This document shows, in pieces, positions 17,985-26,871 of a stretch of DNA of 64,000 bases. Where the stretch lies: contig NZ_WTVQ01000006.1 in the NCBI RefSeq assembly GCF_012910955.1, positions 1 to 64,000 on the forward strand. The letters are read 5' to 3'. The position numbers and the translations under genes are program-made. This DNA is from Aromatoleum diolicum (lineage in GTDB: Bacteria; Pseudomonadota; Gammaproteobacteria; Burkholderiales; Rhodocyclaceae). The notes below the pieces were generated by a model. That model was not told where the DNA came from and ran no database searches. It worked only from the letters and a program-made list of their open reading frames with translations. How positions within the stretch are numbered: position 1 is the stretch's first letter; the number at the start of each line of letters is the position of its first letter.

Positions 17985-18212
17985 TCTGACCGTCCCGCCC
18001 CGGATTACCGGATGGAAATTCCATCGGGGTTTTCAGGCGTATGCCGAGTGGGGTGTTTTCCCACTGAATTCGCAGCCTGAAAGGTTCTCGTGGGAGCGGT
18101 GAAAAGTCGCGGGAGGAATTCGATTGCGATTCCGGAAGGCAGGGTCTAAGCTGGGATGGCTGCCCCATTTCGCGCGTGCAGCTCGTTCGACTCACTTCCC
18201 GGAGGACGATTC

Positions 18213-18653
18213 ATGGCAATTACCTGGATTCTGGTTGCTAATGCCAGCCTGGCCAAGCTCTACGCAAATCTCGGCCCGAACAAGGGACTGACGCTGGTGA
18301 AGGAACTGATCCACCCCGAAAGTCGACAAAAGAATTCCGAACTCGTCACCGACCGTGCCGGTAGCATGGCCTCGGCAGGCAACGGATCCGGATCGAAACA
18401 GTCTCAAACCGAGCCGAAAGTCCACGAAGCGAAGGTGTTTGCCCAGGAGATCGCGCAAGAGTTGTATCACGGGCGTGCCACCAATGCGTTCGGGCGGGCA
18501 ATCGTGTTTGCACCGCCCGCGTTCATGGGCATGCTCAATTCGGTGCTGGACAACCCAACCGCCCAGTTGATTACCGACCGCTTTGAAAAGGACTATACGA
18601 AGGAACCCGAGCCGGTGCTGCGAGAGCGCCTGGCGTCGTGCCTGTTTGTCTGA
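18213..18653 (+). CDS. Host attachment family protein
   Basis: The protein has 146 residues and starts MAITWILVANASLAKLYAN. This N-terminus and the later ERLASCLFV-type end are typical of the 'protein required for attachment to host cells' family found in many free-living proteobacteria. GGAGGA at 18201 places the start at 18213 rather than an upstream in-frame codon. Middle segments ELVTDRAGSM and AQELYHGRATNAFGRAIVFAPPAFMGML fit the family. The biochemical role is not established; the fold resembles eRF1/archaeal domains. It stands alone, followed by a strong terminator. Confidence 0.8.
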   Translation: MAITWILVANASLAKLYANLGPNKGLTLVKELIHPESRQKNSELVTDRAGSMASAGNGSGSKQSQTEPKVHEAKVFAQEIAQELYHGRATNAFGRAIVFAPPAFMGMLNSVLDNPTAQLITDRFEKDYTKEPEPVLRERLASCLFV

Positions 18654-18722
18654 GTTTTTCTGATTTTTCAAGCGTCTCTCTTCAGGAGACGATGGGACCG
18701 CAGAGCGCGGCCCCGAAGAGCC

Positions 18723-18750
18723 GCGGGGCGCTTGGCGCCCCGCTTTTTTT
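18723..18750 (+). terminator. Rho-independent terminator
   Basis: A perfect nine-base stem GCGGGGCGC / GCGCCCCGC with loop TTG (18723-18743) is followed directly by seven T residues (18744-18750). It lies 70 bases past the stop of the host-attachment gene and ends its transcript before the convergent YbaK-type gene. Confidence 0.93.
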
Positions 18751-18776
18751 CTGCAGCCTGAAGATCAAAACCACCC

Positions 18777-19262
18777 TCAATGCCGCCAATAGTGCTCGCT
18801 GAAGTGCATCTGGCGAGCGCTTTCCATCTCCATCATCGTCATGAAGTCCGCGCGGCTCATCTGGATCAGCTTCTCGTGGTCGCCAGCCTCGAAATAAATT
18901 TCTTCCTGATCGACAAGACTGTCGTCCACCACCATGCGCAAGCCGTATGCAGCGCCAATCGGCGGCACCGCTCCGGGTTCACAATCTGCGAACAAGCCGG
19001 CGAGTTCATCTTCGGTCGCAAGACGCAGGCTGCGATTCATCGCCTTGCTGAGCCAGCCGAGTTGCACGTGCTGGGTTGACGGCAGGACTGCCATCAGGAA
19101 ACCGTCGTCGTCTTCCAGCACGACCGATTTCGCGAGGCAATTGGCGGGTACGCGCGCAAGATGCGCGGTCTCCATGCTGTTGTGGGAGTGTGGGTGGGTG
19201 AGCACGTCATAGCGCAGACCATGCTCGGTCATGTATTCCTGGACTCTGGACGCGATTGCCAT
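18777..19262 (-). CDS. YbaK/prolyl-tRNA-editing-domain deacylase family protein
   Basis: The protein has 161 residues with the YbaK/ProX-type editing fold: HSHNSMETAHLARVPANCLAKSVVLEDD (about 25-52), with Lys of AKSVV in the place of the family's conserved lysine, and PPIGAAYGLRMVVDDSL (about 104). Family members remove wrongly attached amino acids from tRNA in trans; the specificity here is unknown. AGGAG seven bases before the ATG at 19262 decides the start against longer in-frame choices. It is transcribed towards the terminator of the preceding gene. Confidence 0.82.
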   Translation of the reverse strand: MAIASRVQEYMTEHGLRYDVLTHPHSHNSMETAHLARVPANCLAKSVVLEDDDGFLMAVLPSTQHVQLGWLSKAMNRSLRLATEDELAGLFADCEPGAVPPIGAAYGLRMVVDDSLVDQEEIYFEAGDHEKLIQMSRADFMTMMEMESARQMHFSEHYWRH

Positions 19263-19432
19263 AGTAGTTCTCCTAGGATTCAGGATCCGGGCAATTGGAC
19301 TTGTTGTCGCCCTAGAACGGGATTCATCTGATCCCACCAGCTCCCTGCAGCGCCCCTCGTTATCGCTGACATTTCATTCTAGAACGTTGCGCCCCCCCTT
19401 GCCGGCAGCGCGCGTTACGACCGACGTCCCGG

Positions 19433-20002
19433 TCAGTCCTTGAGTGGGGAGTCGGCCGTCCAGACCTTGAGCAACTTGTAATGGGCGCCGTCTTCGCGCC
19501 GGTCCGACTCGACCAGGGCAAACCCGCCGACCTGCCAGTCAATGGGCGGATCGATTTCGTCGGACGCCAAGTCGGCTCGCGCGTTTCGCAGCAGAGTCAC
19601 ATGCGCTGCAAACTTTCGCTGCTCCACTGGAAAACCCGCTTCGACCAGCACGACGTTCAGCCGCGCAACCAGATCGGCAAGCGCCTCGGGAACCTCCCGG
19701 GCTCCGGCCCAGACGATCCGGTTGTGGCGCCAGGTCGCGATGCGATCCATCTTGAGCACGAACGCCGCGGCGGGAATCCGGTCACCGGCCGTAATCAGAT
19801 CCACCACCCGCTCGCGCGGAATATCACCGATGAAAGCCAGCGTCAGATGAAAGGTATCGCGGCGCATGCGCCGTCCGTTGCAGCTTGCGTGCGTATGGGC
19901 CGCGAGATCATCGAGGCGGCGTGCAGTTCCGGCATCGGGCCACAGCGCGAAGAACACTCGCGCGGGCTTCGTGCGGTCCGGCGTGTCAGTCGCTGTCCGC
20001 AT
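19433..20002 (-). CDS. thpR: RNA 2',3'-cyclic phosphodiesterase (2'-5' RNA ligase family)
   Basis: The protein has 189 residues from ATG 20002. It has the two H-x-T-L catalytic motifs of the 2H phosphoesterase family, HLTLAFIG (about 50) and HVTLLRN (about 137), and an [10 protein letters not shown]-terminal strand typical of ThpR. It acts on 2',3'-cyclic phosphates of RNA; the physiological role is unclear. The start overlaps the end of ispF by 17 bases, so it is probably the last gene of ispD-ispF-thpR. About 170 bases without a gene separate it from the YbaK-type gene. Confidence 0.85.
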   Translation of the reverse strand: MRTATDTPDRTKPARVFFALWPDAGTARRLDDLAAHTHASCNGRRMRRDTFHLTLAFIGDIPRERVVDLITAGDRIPAAAFVLKMDRIATWRHNRIVWAGAREVPEALADLVARLNVVLVEAGFPVEQRKFAAHVTLLRNARADLASDEIDPPIDWQVGGFALVESDRREDGAHYKLLKVWTADSPLKD

Positions 20003-20483
20003 CGCGCACGAGCAGCGCCACCACCTGCGCCGCGATGCCTTCGCCACGGCCGGTGAAGCCGAGCTTCTCGGTCGTCTTGCCCTTGATGTTGATCGCGGAC
20101 GCGTCCACTCCCAGGTCGGCAGCGATGTTCGCGACCATCGCCGGGGCATGCGGCAGGATCTTCGGTGCGCGACAGATCACCGTCGCATCGACGTTCACGA
20201 CTGCGAATCCGGCAGCGCGCACCGCTGCGAAAGCCACGCGCAACAGCTCCCGGCTGTCGGCGCCGGCGTGCTGCGGATCCGTGTCGGGAAACAGGCGGCC
20301 GATGTCACCCAGCCCTGCCGCGCCGAGCAGCGCGTCGGTCAATGCGTGCAGCAGCACATCGGCGTCGGAATGGCCTAGCAATCCACGCTCGTGCGGGATC
20401 GTCACGCCGCCGATGATCAGCGGTCGGCCGGGCACCAAGGCGTGCACATCGAAACCCTGGCCGATGCGAAACGGAACTTTCAT
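19986..20483 (-). CDS. ispF: 2-C-methyl-D-erythritol 2,4-cyclodiphosphate synthase
   Basis: The protein has 165 residues, close to the usual length. Its N-terminus [11 protein letters not shown] gives the metal ligands D-x-H, and [23 protein letters not shown] and [11 protein letters not shown] are the family signatures. It forms MEcPP from CDP-ME 2-phosphate in the non-mevalonate isoprenoid pathway. It follows ispD by a single base and precedes thpR. Confidence 0.96.
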   Translation of the reverse strand: MKVPFRIGQGFDVHALVPGRPLIIGGVTIPHERGLLGHSDADVLLHALTDALLGAAGLGDIGRLFPDTDPQHAGADSRELLRVAFAAVRAAGFAVVNVDATVICRAPKILPHAPAMVANIAADLGVDASAINIKGKTTEKLGFTGRGEGIAAQVVALLVRDADSD

Positions 20484-20484
20484 G

Positions 20485-21186
20485 TCAGCTTTCCCTGTTG
20501 TTGAGGATCCATTCGGCCAGATGCAGGTCCAGCGGATACGTGACTTTGAGGTTGGTGGCGTCGCCCTCGATCAGCCGGGGACGGAGTCCGGCGGCCTCGA
20601 TGGCGCTGGCTTCGTCGGTGACGTCGGTGGCGGCTTCCAGCGCGCGCCGCAGCATCACGTAGCGAAACATCTGCGGCGTCTGCGCCTGCCACAGACTGTC
20701 GCGCGGCACGGTCGCCACCACGTGATGATGGGCGTCGGCCCGCTTCAGGGTGTCCGCGACGGGCACCGCGAGCAGGCCGCCGACTTCGTCATGGGCGAGG
20801 CCGCGGATCAGCTTTTCGATGTGCCAGCGCGCCAGGCACGGGCGCGCCGCATCGTGCACCAGCACCCAGTCGGACTGTTCGGCCTCGTTGGCGATTGCAC
20901 GCAACCCGCCGAGCACACTGTCGGCCCGCGTCGCCCCGCCGCAGAACAACGGCACCAGCTTCGGACCGAGCGCGGACCAGTCGTGGCGCTTCCATTCGGC
21001 GTCGCCAACGGAGAGTACGACGAAGACCTTGTCGATTTCCGGGGTCGCGCACAGCACTTCGAGCGAGTGCCGGATCAGGGGTGCGCCGAGCAGCGGGAGG
21101 TATTGTTTCGGCTGAACAGCGCCCATGCGGCTGCCGCTGCCGGCGGCCGGGACGATGGCGAAATGGCGGGGATGGAAGTTCTGCAT
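20485..21186 (-). CDS. ispD: 2-C-methyl-D-erythritol 4-phosphate cytidylyltransferase
   Basis: The protein has 233 residues from ATG 21186. The nucleotide-binding start [12 protein letters not shown]...PKQYLPL, the segment [12 protein letters not shown] and [10 protein letters not shown] are IspD hallmarks. It makes CDP-ME from MEP and CTP in the isoprenoid pathway. An open frame extends 33 codons upstream, but the conserved part starts at [16 protein letters not shown]. ispF follows immediately. Confidence 0.96.
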   Translation of the reverse strand: MQNFHPRHFAIVPAAGSGSRMGAVQPKQYLPLLGAPLIRHSLEVLCATPEIDKVFVVLSVGDAEWKRHDWSALGPKLVPLFCGGATRADSVLGGLRAIANEAEQSDWVLVHDAARPCLARWHIEKLIRGLAHDEVGGLLAVPVADTLKRADAHHHVVATVPRDSLWQAQTPQMFRYVMLRRALEAATDVTDEASAIEAAGLRPRLIEGDATNLKVTYPLDLHLAEWILNNRES

Positions 21187-21253
21187 GGCGCGGATTCTAA
21201 CCGCGCCATGCAGTTTTCGGAGCCGTCGCGGTGTGGGCCAGTCGCGGCGCGGA

Positions 21254-22873
21254 CTACTTCTGCGACAGACGTTTGACGCCGGCAACGAAGCGCGACAGGG
21301 TGTCGGACAGCACGCCGCGCGGAATCATGGCTTCAATCAGCTGAAAATGGCCGCGCGTTGCCACCGCGGTTTCGAGTGCGTTTTTCAGCTCCGCACGGGT
21401 GCGCACGCGCACGCCCTCGCCTCCCATGCCCTGTGCCATTGTTGCGAAACCCCAGTCGTCCAGATTATTGAAGGCAGACTCGGGCTGGAAGGTGCGCAGC
21501 ATCTCCCACGACGCATTGTTGAACAGGATCACGATCGGATCCCAGCCATTGCGACGGCAGTTGCCAAGCTCCCAGCCGGTCATCTGGAAGGCTCCGTCGC
21601 CCACCAGAATCAGCGGCCGCCGACCCGACGCGGCTTGCAGGCCGAGCCCCGCGGGCACGCCAAAGCCCATTGTCGCGTAGTAGCCGGGCGCGACCAGTTC
21701 TGTTTGCTCGATGTCCATTGCGGTAAACAGGCAGTCGCCCATATCCGCCGCGATCGGCATGCGTCCGTGCGTGTCCATCAAATCGTTGATCGCAAGCGCA
21801 ATGTCGTTGGGGGTGATCGGCTGCTCGTCGGCCTGCAGGCCGCGTGCGTAGTGCGGGCGCTCGAACTGCACCGCGGGCGCGGTGTCGTGCAGTCGCGCGA
21901 GCAAGGCATCGACCAGCGCCTCGAGCGGAATGTCGGGGTACGTGTGATGACCCAGCGTGACGCGCTGATCCAGAGCCTGGATGGTCTTGCGCAGATCGAT
22001 CTGCTGCGACGATACGCCGAAATTGGTGTCGGAAATGATGACGCCGAGCAGCAGCAGTGCGTCCGAACGCTCGACCAGGTCCGTGACTTCCGGACGCCCG
22101 GCAACCCCGAGATAGGTGCCGACCAGCGGCGCGTCGGTGCCCGACATCAGACCGCGCCCCAGCAGGCTCGTCACAACTGGGGTTCCGAGACGTTTCGCGA
22201 GTTCGGCGATGCGCGCTTCGAGCCCGAAGCGGCGCACTTCCACGCCGACCATCAGTACCGGCTCACTGGCCCCGCGGATGCGTGCGAGCACTTCGTCGGC
22301 GCAAGCCTCGAGCGCTTCATGATCGGTCGGCGCGGAACGCTGTGCGACCACCGCTTCGCAGGGCACGTTCACCATGTCGCGCGGCAGTTCGATGTACACG
22401 GGGCGCGACTCGCGCAGACAGCTTGCGAGCACGCGGGCAATCTCTGCCGGGGCGCTACGCGCATCGGTCAGTCGTGCCTGATCGCAAGTGATCTCGCGGT
22501 AGATGGCGAATTGCGAATCCAGCGTCTTGGCCTGATGGTGCAGCAGCAGGCCCGAACGCGATTCACCGGCGCCGGGGGCTCCGGAGATGACCACGACCGG
22601 CGATTTTTCCGCAAATGCGCCGGCAATCGGATTGACCATGTTGAGGGCCCCGGCACCATAAGTGACCACCGCCACCCCGAGCGCGCTCCGGAAACGCGCT
22701 GCGGCGTCAGCTGCGAAACCGACCGCGGGTTCATGGCTCAGGGTATGCAGTGGCAGGATCGCCGATTCCTCGATGACCTTGAAGAAAGGCAGCGCAAAAT
22801 CGCCGGGAATGCCGAAAATTTCGCGTGCCCCATGGTCGCGCAGCGCAGTGAGCAGAACTTGGGAGAGGTTCAT
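21254..22873 (-). CDS. Thiamine-diphosphate-dependent phenylpyruvate/indolepyruvate-type decarboxylase
   Basis: The protein has 539 residues. The N-terminal Pyr domain has IFGIPGDFALPFFKVIEE and the cofactor Glu in LSHEPAVGFAADA. The C-terminal PP domain has GDGAFQMTGWELGN ... VILFNNASWEMLR, the TPP/Mg2+ motif. The family includes indolepyruvate and phenylpyruvate decarboxylases; in aromatic-degrading relatives such an enzyme turns phenylpyruvate into phenylacetaldehyde during phenylalanine breakdown. Substrate is inferred. GGAG nine bases before ATG 22873 supports the start. It stands between ispD and a divergent membrane-protein gene, not beside other phenylalanine genes. Confidence 0.83.
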   Translation of the reverse strand: MNLSQVLLTALRDHGAREIFGIPGDFALPFFKVIEESAILPLHTLSHEPAVGFAADAAARFRSALGVAVVTYGAGALNMVNPIAGAFAEKSPVVVISGAPGAGESRSGLLLHHQAKTLDSQFAIYREITCDQARLTDARSAPAEIARVLASCLRESRPVYIELPRDMVNVPCEAVVAQRSAPTDHEALEACADEVLARIRGASEPVLMVGVEVRRFGLEARIAELAKRLGTPVVTSLLGRGLMSGTDAPLVGTYLGVAGRPEVTDLVERSDALLLLGVIISDTNFGVSSQQIDLRKTIQALDQRVTLGHHTYPDIPLEALVDALLARLHDTAPAVQFERPHYARGLQADEQPITPNDIALAINDLMDTHGRMPIAADMGDCLFTAMDIEQTELVAPGYYATMGFGVPAGLGLQAASGRRPLILVGDGAFQMTGWELGNCRRNGWDPIVILFNNASWEMLRTFQPESAFNNLDDWGFATMAQGMGGEGVRVRTRAELKNALETAVATRGHFQLIEAMIPRGVLSDTLSRFVAGVKRLSQK

Positions 22874-23062
22874 GGCAACTTGCTCCGGATGGCGATTGAG
22901 ATCAAAAGAATACGCGCTCGGAAATGGCGGATGCGATCGATTTTGATCCGCTTCCGGAAAATTCATGCCATTCCGGGGGTGATCCGCTAGGGATTTGCGC
23001 GAATCCGATGTCCCCCTGTCCCGGAGATGGAATAGAGTGCGAAACAGGAGGAGCCACGAAAC

Positions 23063-24334
23063 ATGCCCTTCGCAAAACCCTTCGATGCTGCACAAATAGA
23101 GGCTTTTCTGATCGCCATCGGCATCGGCCTGCTGATAGGGCTGGAGCGCGAACGGGTCGCCTCGGCACGTGCCGGGGTGCGTACCTTCGGGCTGGTGGCG
23201 TTGCTCGGGGCGATTGCAGGAATGCTCGGCGAGCATTTCGCCAGCGTTGTGCCGTTTGCGCTCGGCATGGCGATTGTCGGCGCGATGATCATCGCCGCCT
23301 ATCTCCGCCACCCCGACCCAGTGGATCCGGGCACCACCTCCGTCGCTGCCCTACTCGTGTGTTACTGCCTGGGCGTCGCGGTATGGCTCGGCCATGCAAT
23401 GATCGCCGTAATGCTGAGCGTCGCCACGACGATCCTGCTCTACTTCAAGACGGAGCTGCGCGGCATCGCCACTCGGCTCGAGGCGAAGGAATGGGTATCG
23501 ATTTTCCAGTTCAGCATCCTCTCGCTGGTCATCCTGCCGATCCTGCCGGACGAGACTTTCGACCCGTACGACGCGCTCAATCCACGCCAGGTGTGGTGGA
23601 TGGTGGTGCTGATTTCAGGTTTGAGTCTCACTGGCTACGCCACGTTGAGACTCGTCGGCACGCGTTACGGCGCAGCCTTTGTCGGTATCGCCGGCGGCCT
23701 GGCGTCGAGCACTGCAACGACGCTGATCTATGCGCGCAGCAGCCGGCTCAATCCGCACCCTGCGCCGATGGCGGCGCTGGTGATCGTACTCGCGAATCTG
23801 GTAATGATCGTGCGCGTTGCAGTGATTGCTGCGGTGGTAGCTCCGGGCCTGCTCCCCGACCTGCTGATCGTGATCGTCCCTGCCCTGCTGGTGGGCGTCG
23901 CCAGTCTGCTGTGGTACTGGCGAGCACAGACGGTAAGCGACACCCTGCTCCCGGAGACGCGCAACCCCACCGAGCTGCGCGCGGCGATCGGCTTCGGCAT
24001 CGCTTATGCGGCGGTGCTGTTCATATCCGCGTGGCTGTCCGAGATCGCCGGAACGCAAGGCATCTATGTGCTCGCCCTGGTGTCCGGCCTGACCGACGTG
24101 GACGCCATTGCCGTGTCGAGCATGCGGCTGTTCTCGCTGGGAAAACTCCCGCTCGACGGGGCAGTGATTGCAGTCGGTCTGGCGATGATCGCAAATCTCG
24201 CGTTCAAGACCAGTGTCGCCGTGGTGGTCGGAGGCCGTCCCCTCGGGGTCCGGATTTTAGGCGGAATGGTTGCGGTTGCGGGCGGACTCGCATGCGGTAT
24301 CGGTTGGCACGCACTGTCCGCCGGAAGCCTATAA
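23063..24334 (+). CDS. MgtC/SapB and DUF4010 membrane protein
   Basis: The protein has 423 residues and about 12 predicted membrane helices. The N-terminal part (about 10-140) is MgtC/SapB-like, with GIGLLIGLERER and the conserved RTFGLVALLGAIAGML. The rest is DUF4010, with ASSTATTLIYARSSR and ALVSGLTDVDAIAVSSMRL. The joint architecture is widespread; transport of an ion or small solute is suspected but unproven. AGGAGGA precedes the ATG. A long open frame on the same strand in another phase (from about 22924) is only a shadow. Confidence 0.85.
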   Translation: MPFAKPFDAAQIEAFLIAIGIGLLIGLERERVASARAGVRTFGLVALLGAIAGMLGEHFASVVPFALGMAIVGAMIIAAYLRHPDPVDPGTTSVAALLVCYCLGVAVWLGHAMIAVMLSVATTILLYFKTELRGIATRLEAKEWVSIFQFSILSLVILPILPDETFDPYDALNPRQVWWMVVLISGLSLTGYATLRLVGTRYGAAFVGIAGGLASSTATTLIYARSSRLNPHPAPMAALVIVLANLVMIVRVAVIAAVVAPGLLPDLLIVIVPALLVGVASLLWYWRAQTVSDTLLPETRNPTELRAAIGFGIAYAAVLFISAWLSEIAGTQGIYVLALVSGLTDVDAIAVSSMRLFSLGKLPLDGAVIAVGLAMIANLAFKTSVAVVVGGRPLGVRILGGMVAVAGGLACGIGWHALSAGSL

Positions 24335-24391
24335 TCGAAATGCCGGACGCGGGCCGTTCGGTGCTCCGCCACCATATTCGAAAGGGATTCC

Positions 24392-25219
24392 ATGGCTACT
24401 GCTTCGATTCGCCCGGCGGCGGTCGCCGGGTATTTCTACCCCGACGACGCCCGGGTGCTTCAGGCCCAGATCGGTGAGATGCTTTCGACGGCCGTTCCGT
24501 TGGAAGCGGTGTCCTTGCCGAAGGCACTGATCGTACCGCATGCCGGTTACGTTTATTCCGGACCGGTCGCCGCTTCGGCCTACGCCACTGCATCCGGGTT
24601 GCGCGACGTCGTGCGTCGGGTTGTACTGCTCGGGCCGGCGCACCGGATGCACGTCGAGGCATTTGCACTGCCTGCGGCACAATTTTTCTCCACCCCCCTT
24701 GGCTCGATTCCGATCAGCCGCAAGGACTGGCTTGCCCTGCAGGCTCGCGCCGACGTTGTCGTGGACGATCGGCCGCATGCCCTCGAACACAGTCTTGAAG
24801 TACAGCTGCCGTTCCTGCAGACCATTCTCGACGCATTCGAACTCGTGCCCTTACTGGTTGGCGACGCCAGCCCTGCCCAGGTCGCGGAAGTCCTTGACCA
24901 GCTGTGGGGGGGACCGGAAACGCTTATCGTCATCAGCTCCGACCTGTCGCATTACCACCCCTATGCGCAGGCCTGCTGCACCGACCGCAGTTCGGTTGAA
25001 CAGATACTCAAGCTGCGCCCCGGTCTGGATCACGAGCAGGCCTGCGGTGCGACGCCGATCAATGGACTGATCCGCACGGCCACCCAACACGGGCTCGAGC
25101 CGCACTTGCTCGACCTGCGCAATTCCGGCGACACCGCGGGCGACCGCTCGCGCGTCGTCGGCTACACCAGCATTGCGTTCTGCGAGTCCGCGCGACATGC
25201 CGCTACCGCCCGACACTGA
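24392..25219 (+). CDS. amrB: AmmeMemoRadiSam system protein B (MEMO1 family)
   Basis: The protein has 275 residues of the MEMO family, a fold related to extradiol dioxygenases. Family motifs are AAVAGYFYPDD near the N-terminus, IVPHAGYVYSGPVAASAYA (His about 50), LEHSLEVQLPFLQ and ISSDLSHYHPYAQA, which supply the putative metal-binding histidines. Its molecular role is unknown. It is first of four close-packed genes. A TATAAT at 24330-24335, overlapping the previous stop codon, with TTGGCA at 24304 (20-base spacing, longer than ideal) may be its promoter. Confidence 0.92.
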   Translation: MATASIRPAAVAGYFYPDDARVLQAQIGEMLSTAVPLEAVSLPKALIVPHAGYVYSGPVAASAYATASGLRDVVRRVVLLGPAHRMHVEAFALPAAQFFSTPLGSIPISRKDWLALQARADVVVDDRPHALEHSLEVQLPFLQTILDAFELVPLLVGDASPAQVAEVLDQLWGGPETLIVISSDLSHYHPYAQACCTDRSSVEQILKLRPGLDHEQACGATPINGLIRTATQHGLEPHLLDLRNSGDTAGDRSRVVGYTSIAFCESARHAATARH

Positions 25220-25754
25220 ACTCGGCGACATCCTGCTCTCCCGCGCGCGTCAGGCGATCGCGCACGAACTTGGCGCCGAGAGTGGCGCTCCGGGTGACGA
25301 TCCGCGACTGAGCGAGCGCGGGGCGACCTTCGTCACACTCAAGCGCGATGGCGAGTTGCGTGGCTGTATCGGGAGCGTGCGTGCGCAACGAACGCTGGGC
25401 GAAGATGTCCTATTAAATGCGGTGGCTGCGGCGACCCGCGATCCGCGTTTTCCGCCACTCACGCGTGACGAACTTGGCAAGGTAAGCGTCGAGGTCTCTC
25501 TCTTGTCGACGCCCGAATTTCTCGAGTTCGCCGGCGAAGACGAGTTGCTACGCCAGTTGCGCCCCGGCATTGACGGTTTGCTACTGTTCGCCGGTTGCCG
25601 CAATGCCACCTTTCTGCCCCAGGTGTGGGACCAATTGCCCGAGCCGCGGAAGTTTCTCGCTGCGCTCAAGCAGAAGGCCGGACTTGCGCCCGACCGCCCG
25701 GCCAGCAACCTGATGGTGGCAACATATACCGTGCGCAAGTGGAAGGAGCCGTAA
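25197..25754 (+). CDS. amrA: AmmeMemoRadiSam system protein A (AMMECR1 domain)
   Basis: The protein has 185 residues from ATG 25197, overlapping the previous gene by 23 bases; an in-frame TTG at 25173 is the alternative start. The AMMECR1 signature LRGCIGSV (about 60) is present, followed by VSLLSTPEFLEF and FLPQVWDQLPEP. The family is found in all domains of life without an assigned reaction. The gene lies between MEMO and the radical SAM gene, one base before the latter, so the three are clearly one unit. Confidence 0.92.
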   Translation: MPLPPDTELGDILLSRARQAIAHELGAESGAPGDDPRLSERGATFVTLKRDGELRGCIGSVRAQRTLGEDVLLNAVAAATRDPRFPPLTRDELGKVSVEVSLLSTPEFLEFAGEDELLRQLRPGIDGLLLFAGCRNATFLPQVWDQLPEPRKFLAALKQKAGLAPDRPASNLMVATYTVRKWKEP

Positions 25755-25755
25755 C

Positions 25756-26871
25756 ATGAACTACCCTGCGCGCTACTGGCACACGCTCGACGACGGTCGC
25801 ATCCAGTGCGACCTGTGCCCTCGCTACTGCCGGCTGCACCCCGAGCAGCGCGGCGCGTGCTTCGTGCGTATGCGCGAAGGCGACGGCATGGTGCTTACCA
25901 CTTATGGACGCAGTTCCGGGTTCTGCATCGATCCCATCGAGAAGAAACCGCTCAACCATTTCTACCCGGGTACCAGCGTTTTCTCGTTCGGCACTGCCGG
26001 CTGCAATCTTGCGTGCAAATTCTGCCAGAACTGGGACATCTCCAAGTCACGGGACATGGACAGCCTGATGGATGCGGCCACGCCCGACGAGATCGTTCGC
26101 ACGGCGGCCGAGTGGGGCTGCACGAGCATCGCCTTCACCTACAATGATCCGGTGATCTTCGCTGAGTACGCCATAGACGTCGCGAAGGCGGCACACCAGC
26201 AGGGGCTCAAGACCGTTGCGGTGACCGCCGGCTACATCACGGAACTCGCACGCGGCGAATTCTACGAGCACATGGATGCCGCCAACGTCGACCTGAAAGG
26301 CTTCACCGACGACTTCTACGTGCATCAGTGCGGCGCACATCTGCAACCGGTGCTCGACACGCTAAGCTGGCTGGTGCACAAGACGAACGTCTGGGTGGAG
26401 ATCACTACCCTGCTGATTCCCGGACTCAACGACTCCGAGGAGGAGTTGCGCTCCCTATCCACGTGGGTTGCGAAGGAACTGGGCACTGAGGTACCGCTCC
26501 ATTTCAGCGCGTTCCACCCGGATTTCAAGCTGATGGACATTCCCCCGACGCCCCCCACGACCCTTTCGCGCGCGCGTGGGATTGCACTGGCTGAAGGGCT
26601 CAAATACGTGTACACGGGCAACGTGCACGATACCGACGGCGGTTCCACACGCTGCAGCGGTTGCGGCAAAGTCGTCATCAAGCGTGACTGGTACGAGATT
26701 CTCGATTACACACTGGACGACAATGGCGCCTGTCTAGCGTGCGGCACCCGGCTCGCCGGACGGTTCGGGCATTTCGATTCGCCGTTCGGTTCGCGCCGCA
26801 TTCCGGTGGCAATTCACCGTCAGTCGCCATCCCATAAGAAAACCGCCGCGATCAGGCCAGACCAATCGTGA
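25756..26871 (+). CDS. amrS: AmmeMemoRadiSam system radical SAM enzyme
   Basis: The protein has 371 residues. It has the radical SAM cluster motif CNLACKFC (C-x3-C-x2-C, about residue 77), an N-terminal Cys-rich segment (CDLCPRYCRLHPEQRGAC) and a C-terminal zinc-ribbon-like C-x2-C pair (CSGCGKVV, then CLACGTRL). Overall it resembles pyruvate-formate-lyase-activating enzymes but belongs to the AmmeMemoRadiSam group. It presumably makes a 5'-deoxyadenosyl radical from SAM; the substrate is unknown. The stop overlaps the next start by four bases (GTGA). Confidence 0.93.
   Translation: MNYPARYWHTLDDGRIQCDLCPRYCRLHPEQRGACFVRMREGDGMVLTTYGRSSGFCIDPIEKKPLNHFYPGTSVFSFGTAGCNLACKFCQNWDISKSRDMDSLMDAATPDEIVRTAAEWGCTSIAFTYNDPVIFAEYAIDVAKAAHQQGLKTVAVTAGYITELARGEFYEHMDAANVDLKGFTDDFYVHQCGAHLQPVLDTLSWLVHKTNVWVEITTLLIPGLNDSEEELRSLSTWVAKELGTEVPLHFSAFHPDFKLMDIPPTPPTTLSRARGIALAEGLKYVYTGNVHDTDGGSTRCSGCGKVVIKRDWYEILDYTLDDNGACLACGTRLAGRFGHFDSPFGSRRIPVAIHRQSPSHKKTAAIRPDQS

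Noticed and set aside
22874-23311. In-phase upstream extension of the decarboxylase
   Set aside because: The conserved start MNLSQVLLTALRDHG with a ribosome-binding site is at 22873; the extension overlaps the divergent membrane-protein gene.
22924-24477. A 517-codon open frame on the plus strand
   Set aside because: It overlaps the MgtC/DUF4010 gene in another phase; its translation is Arg/Pro/Cys-rich without domains.
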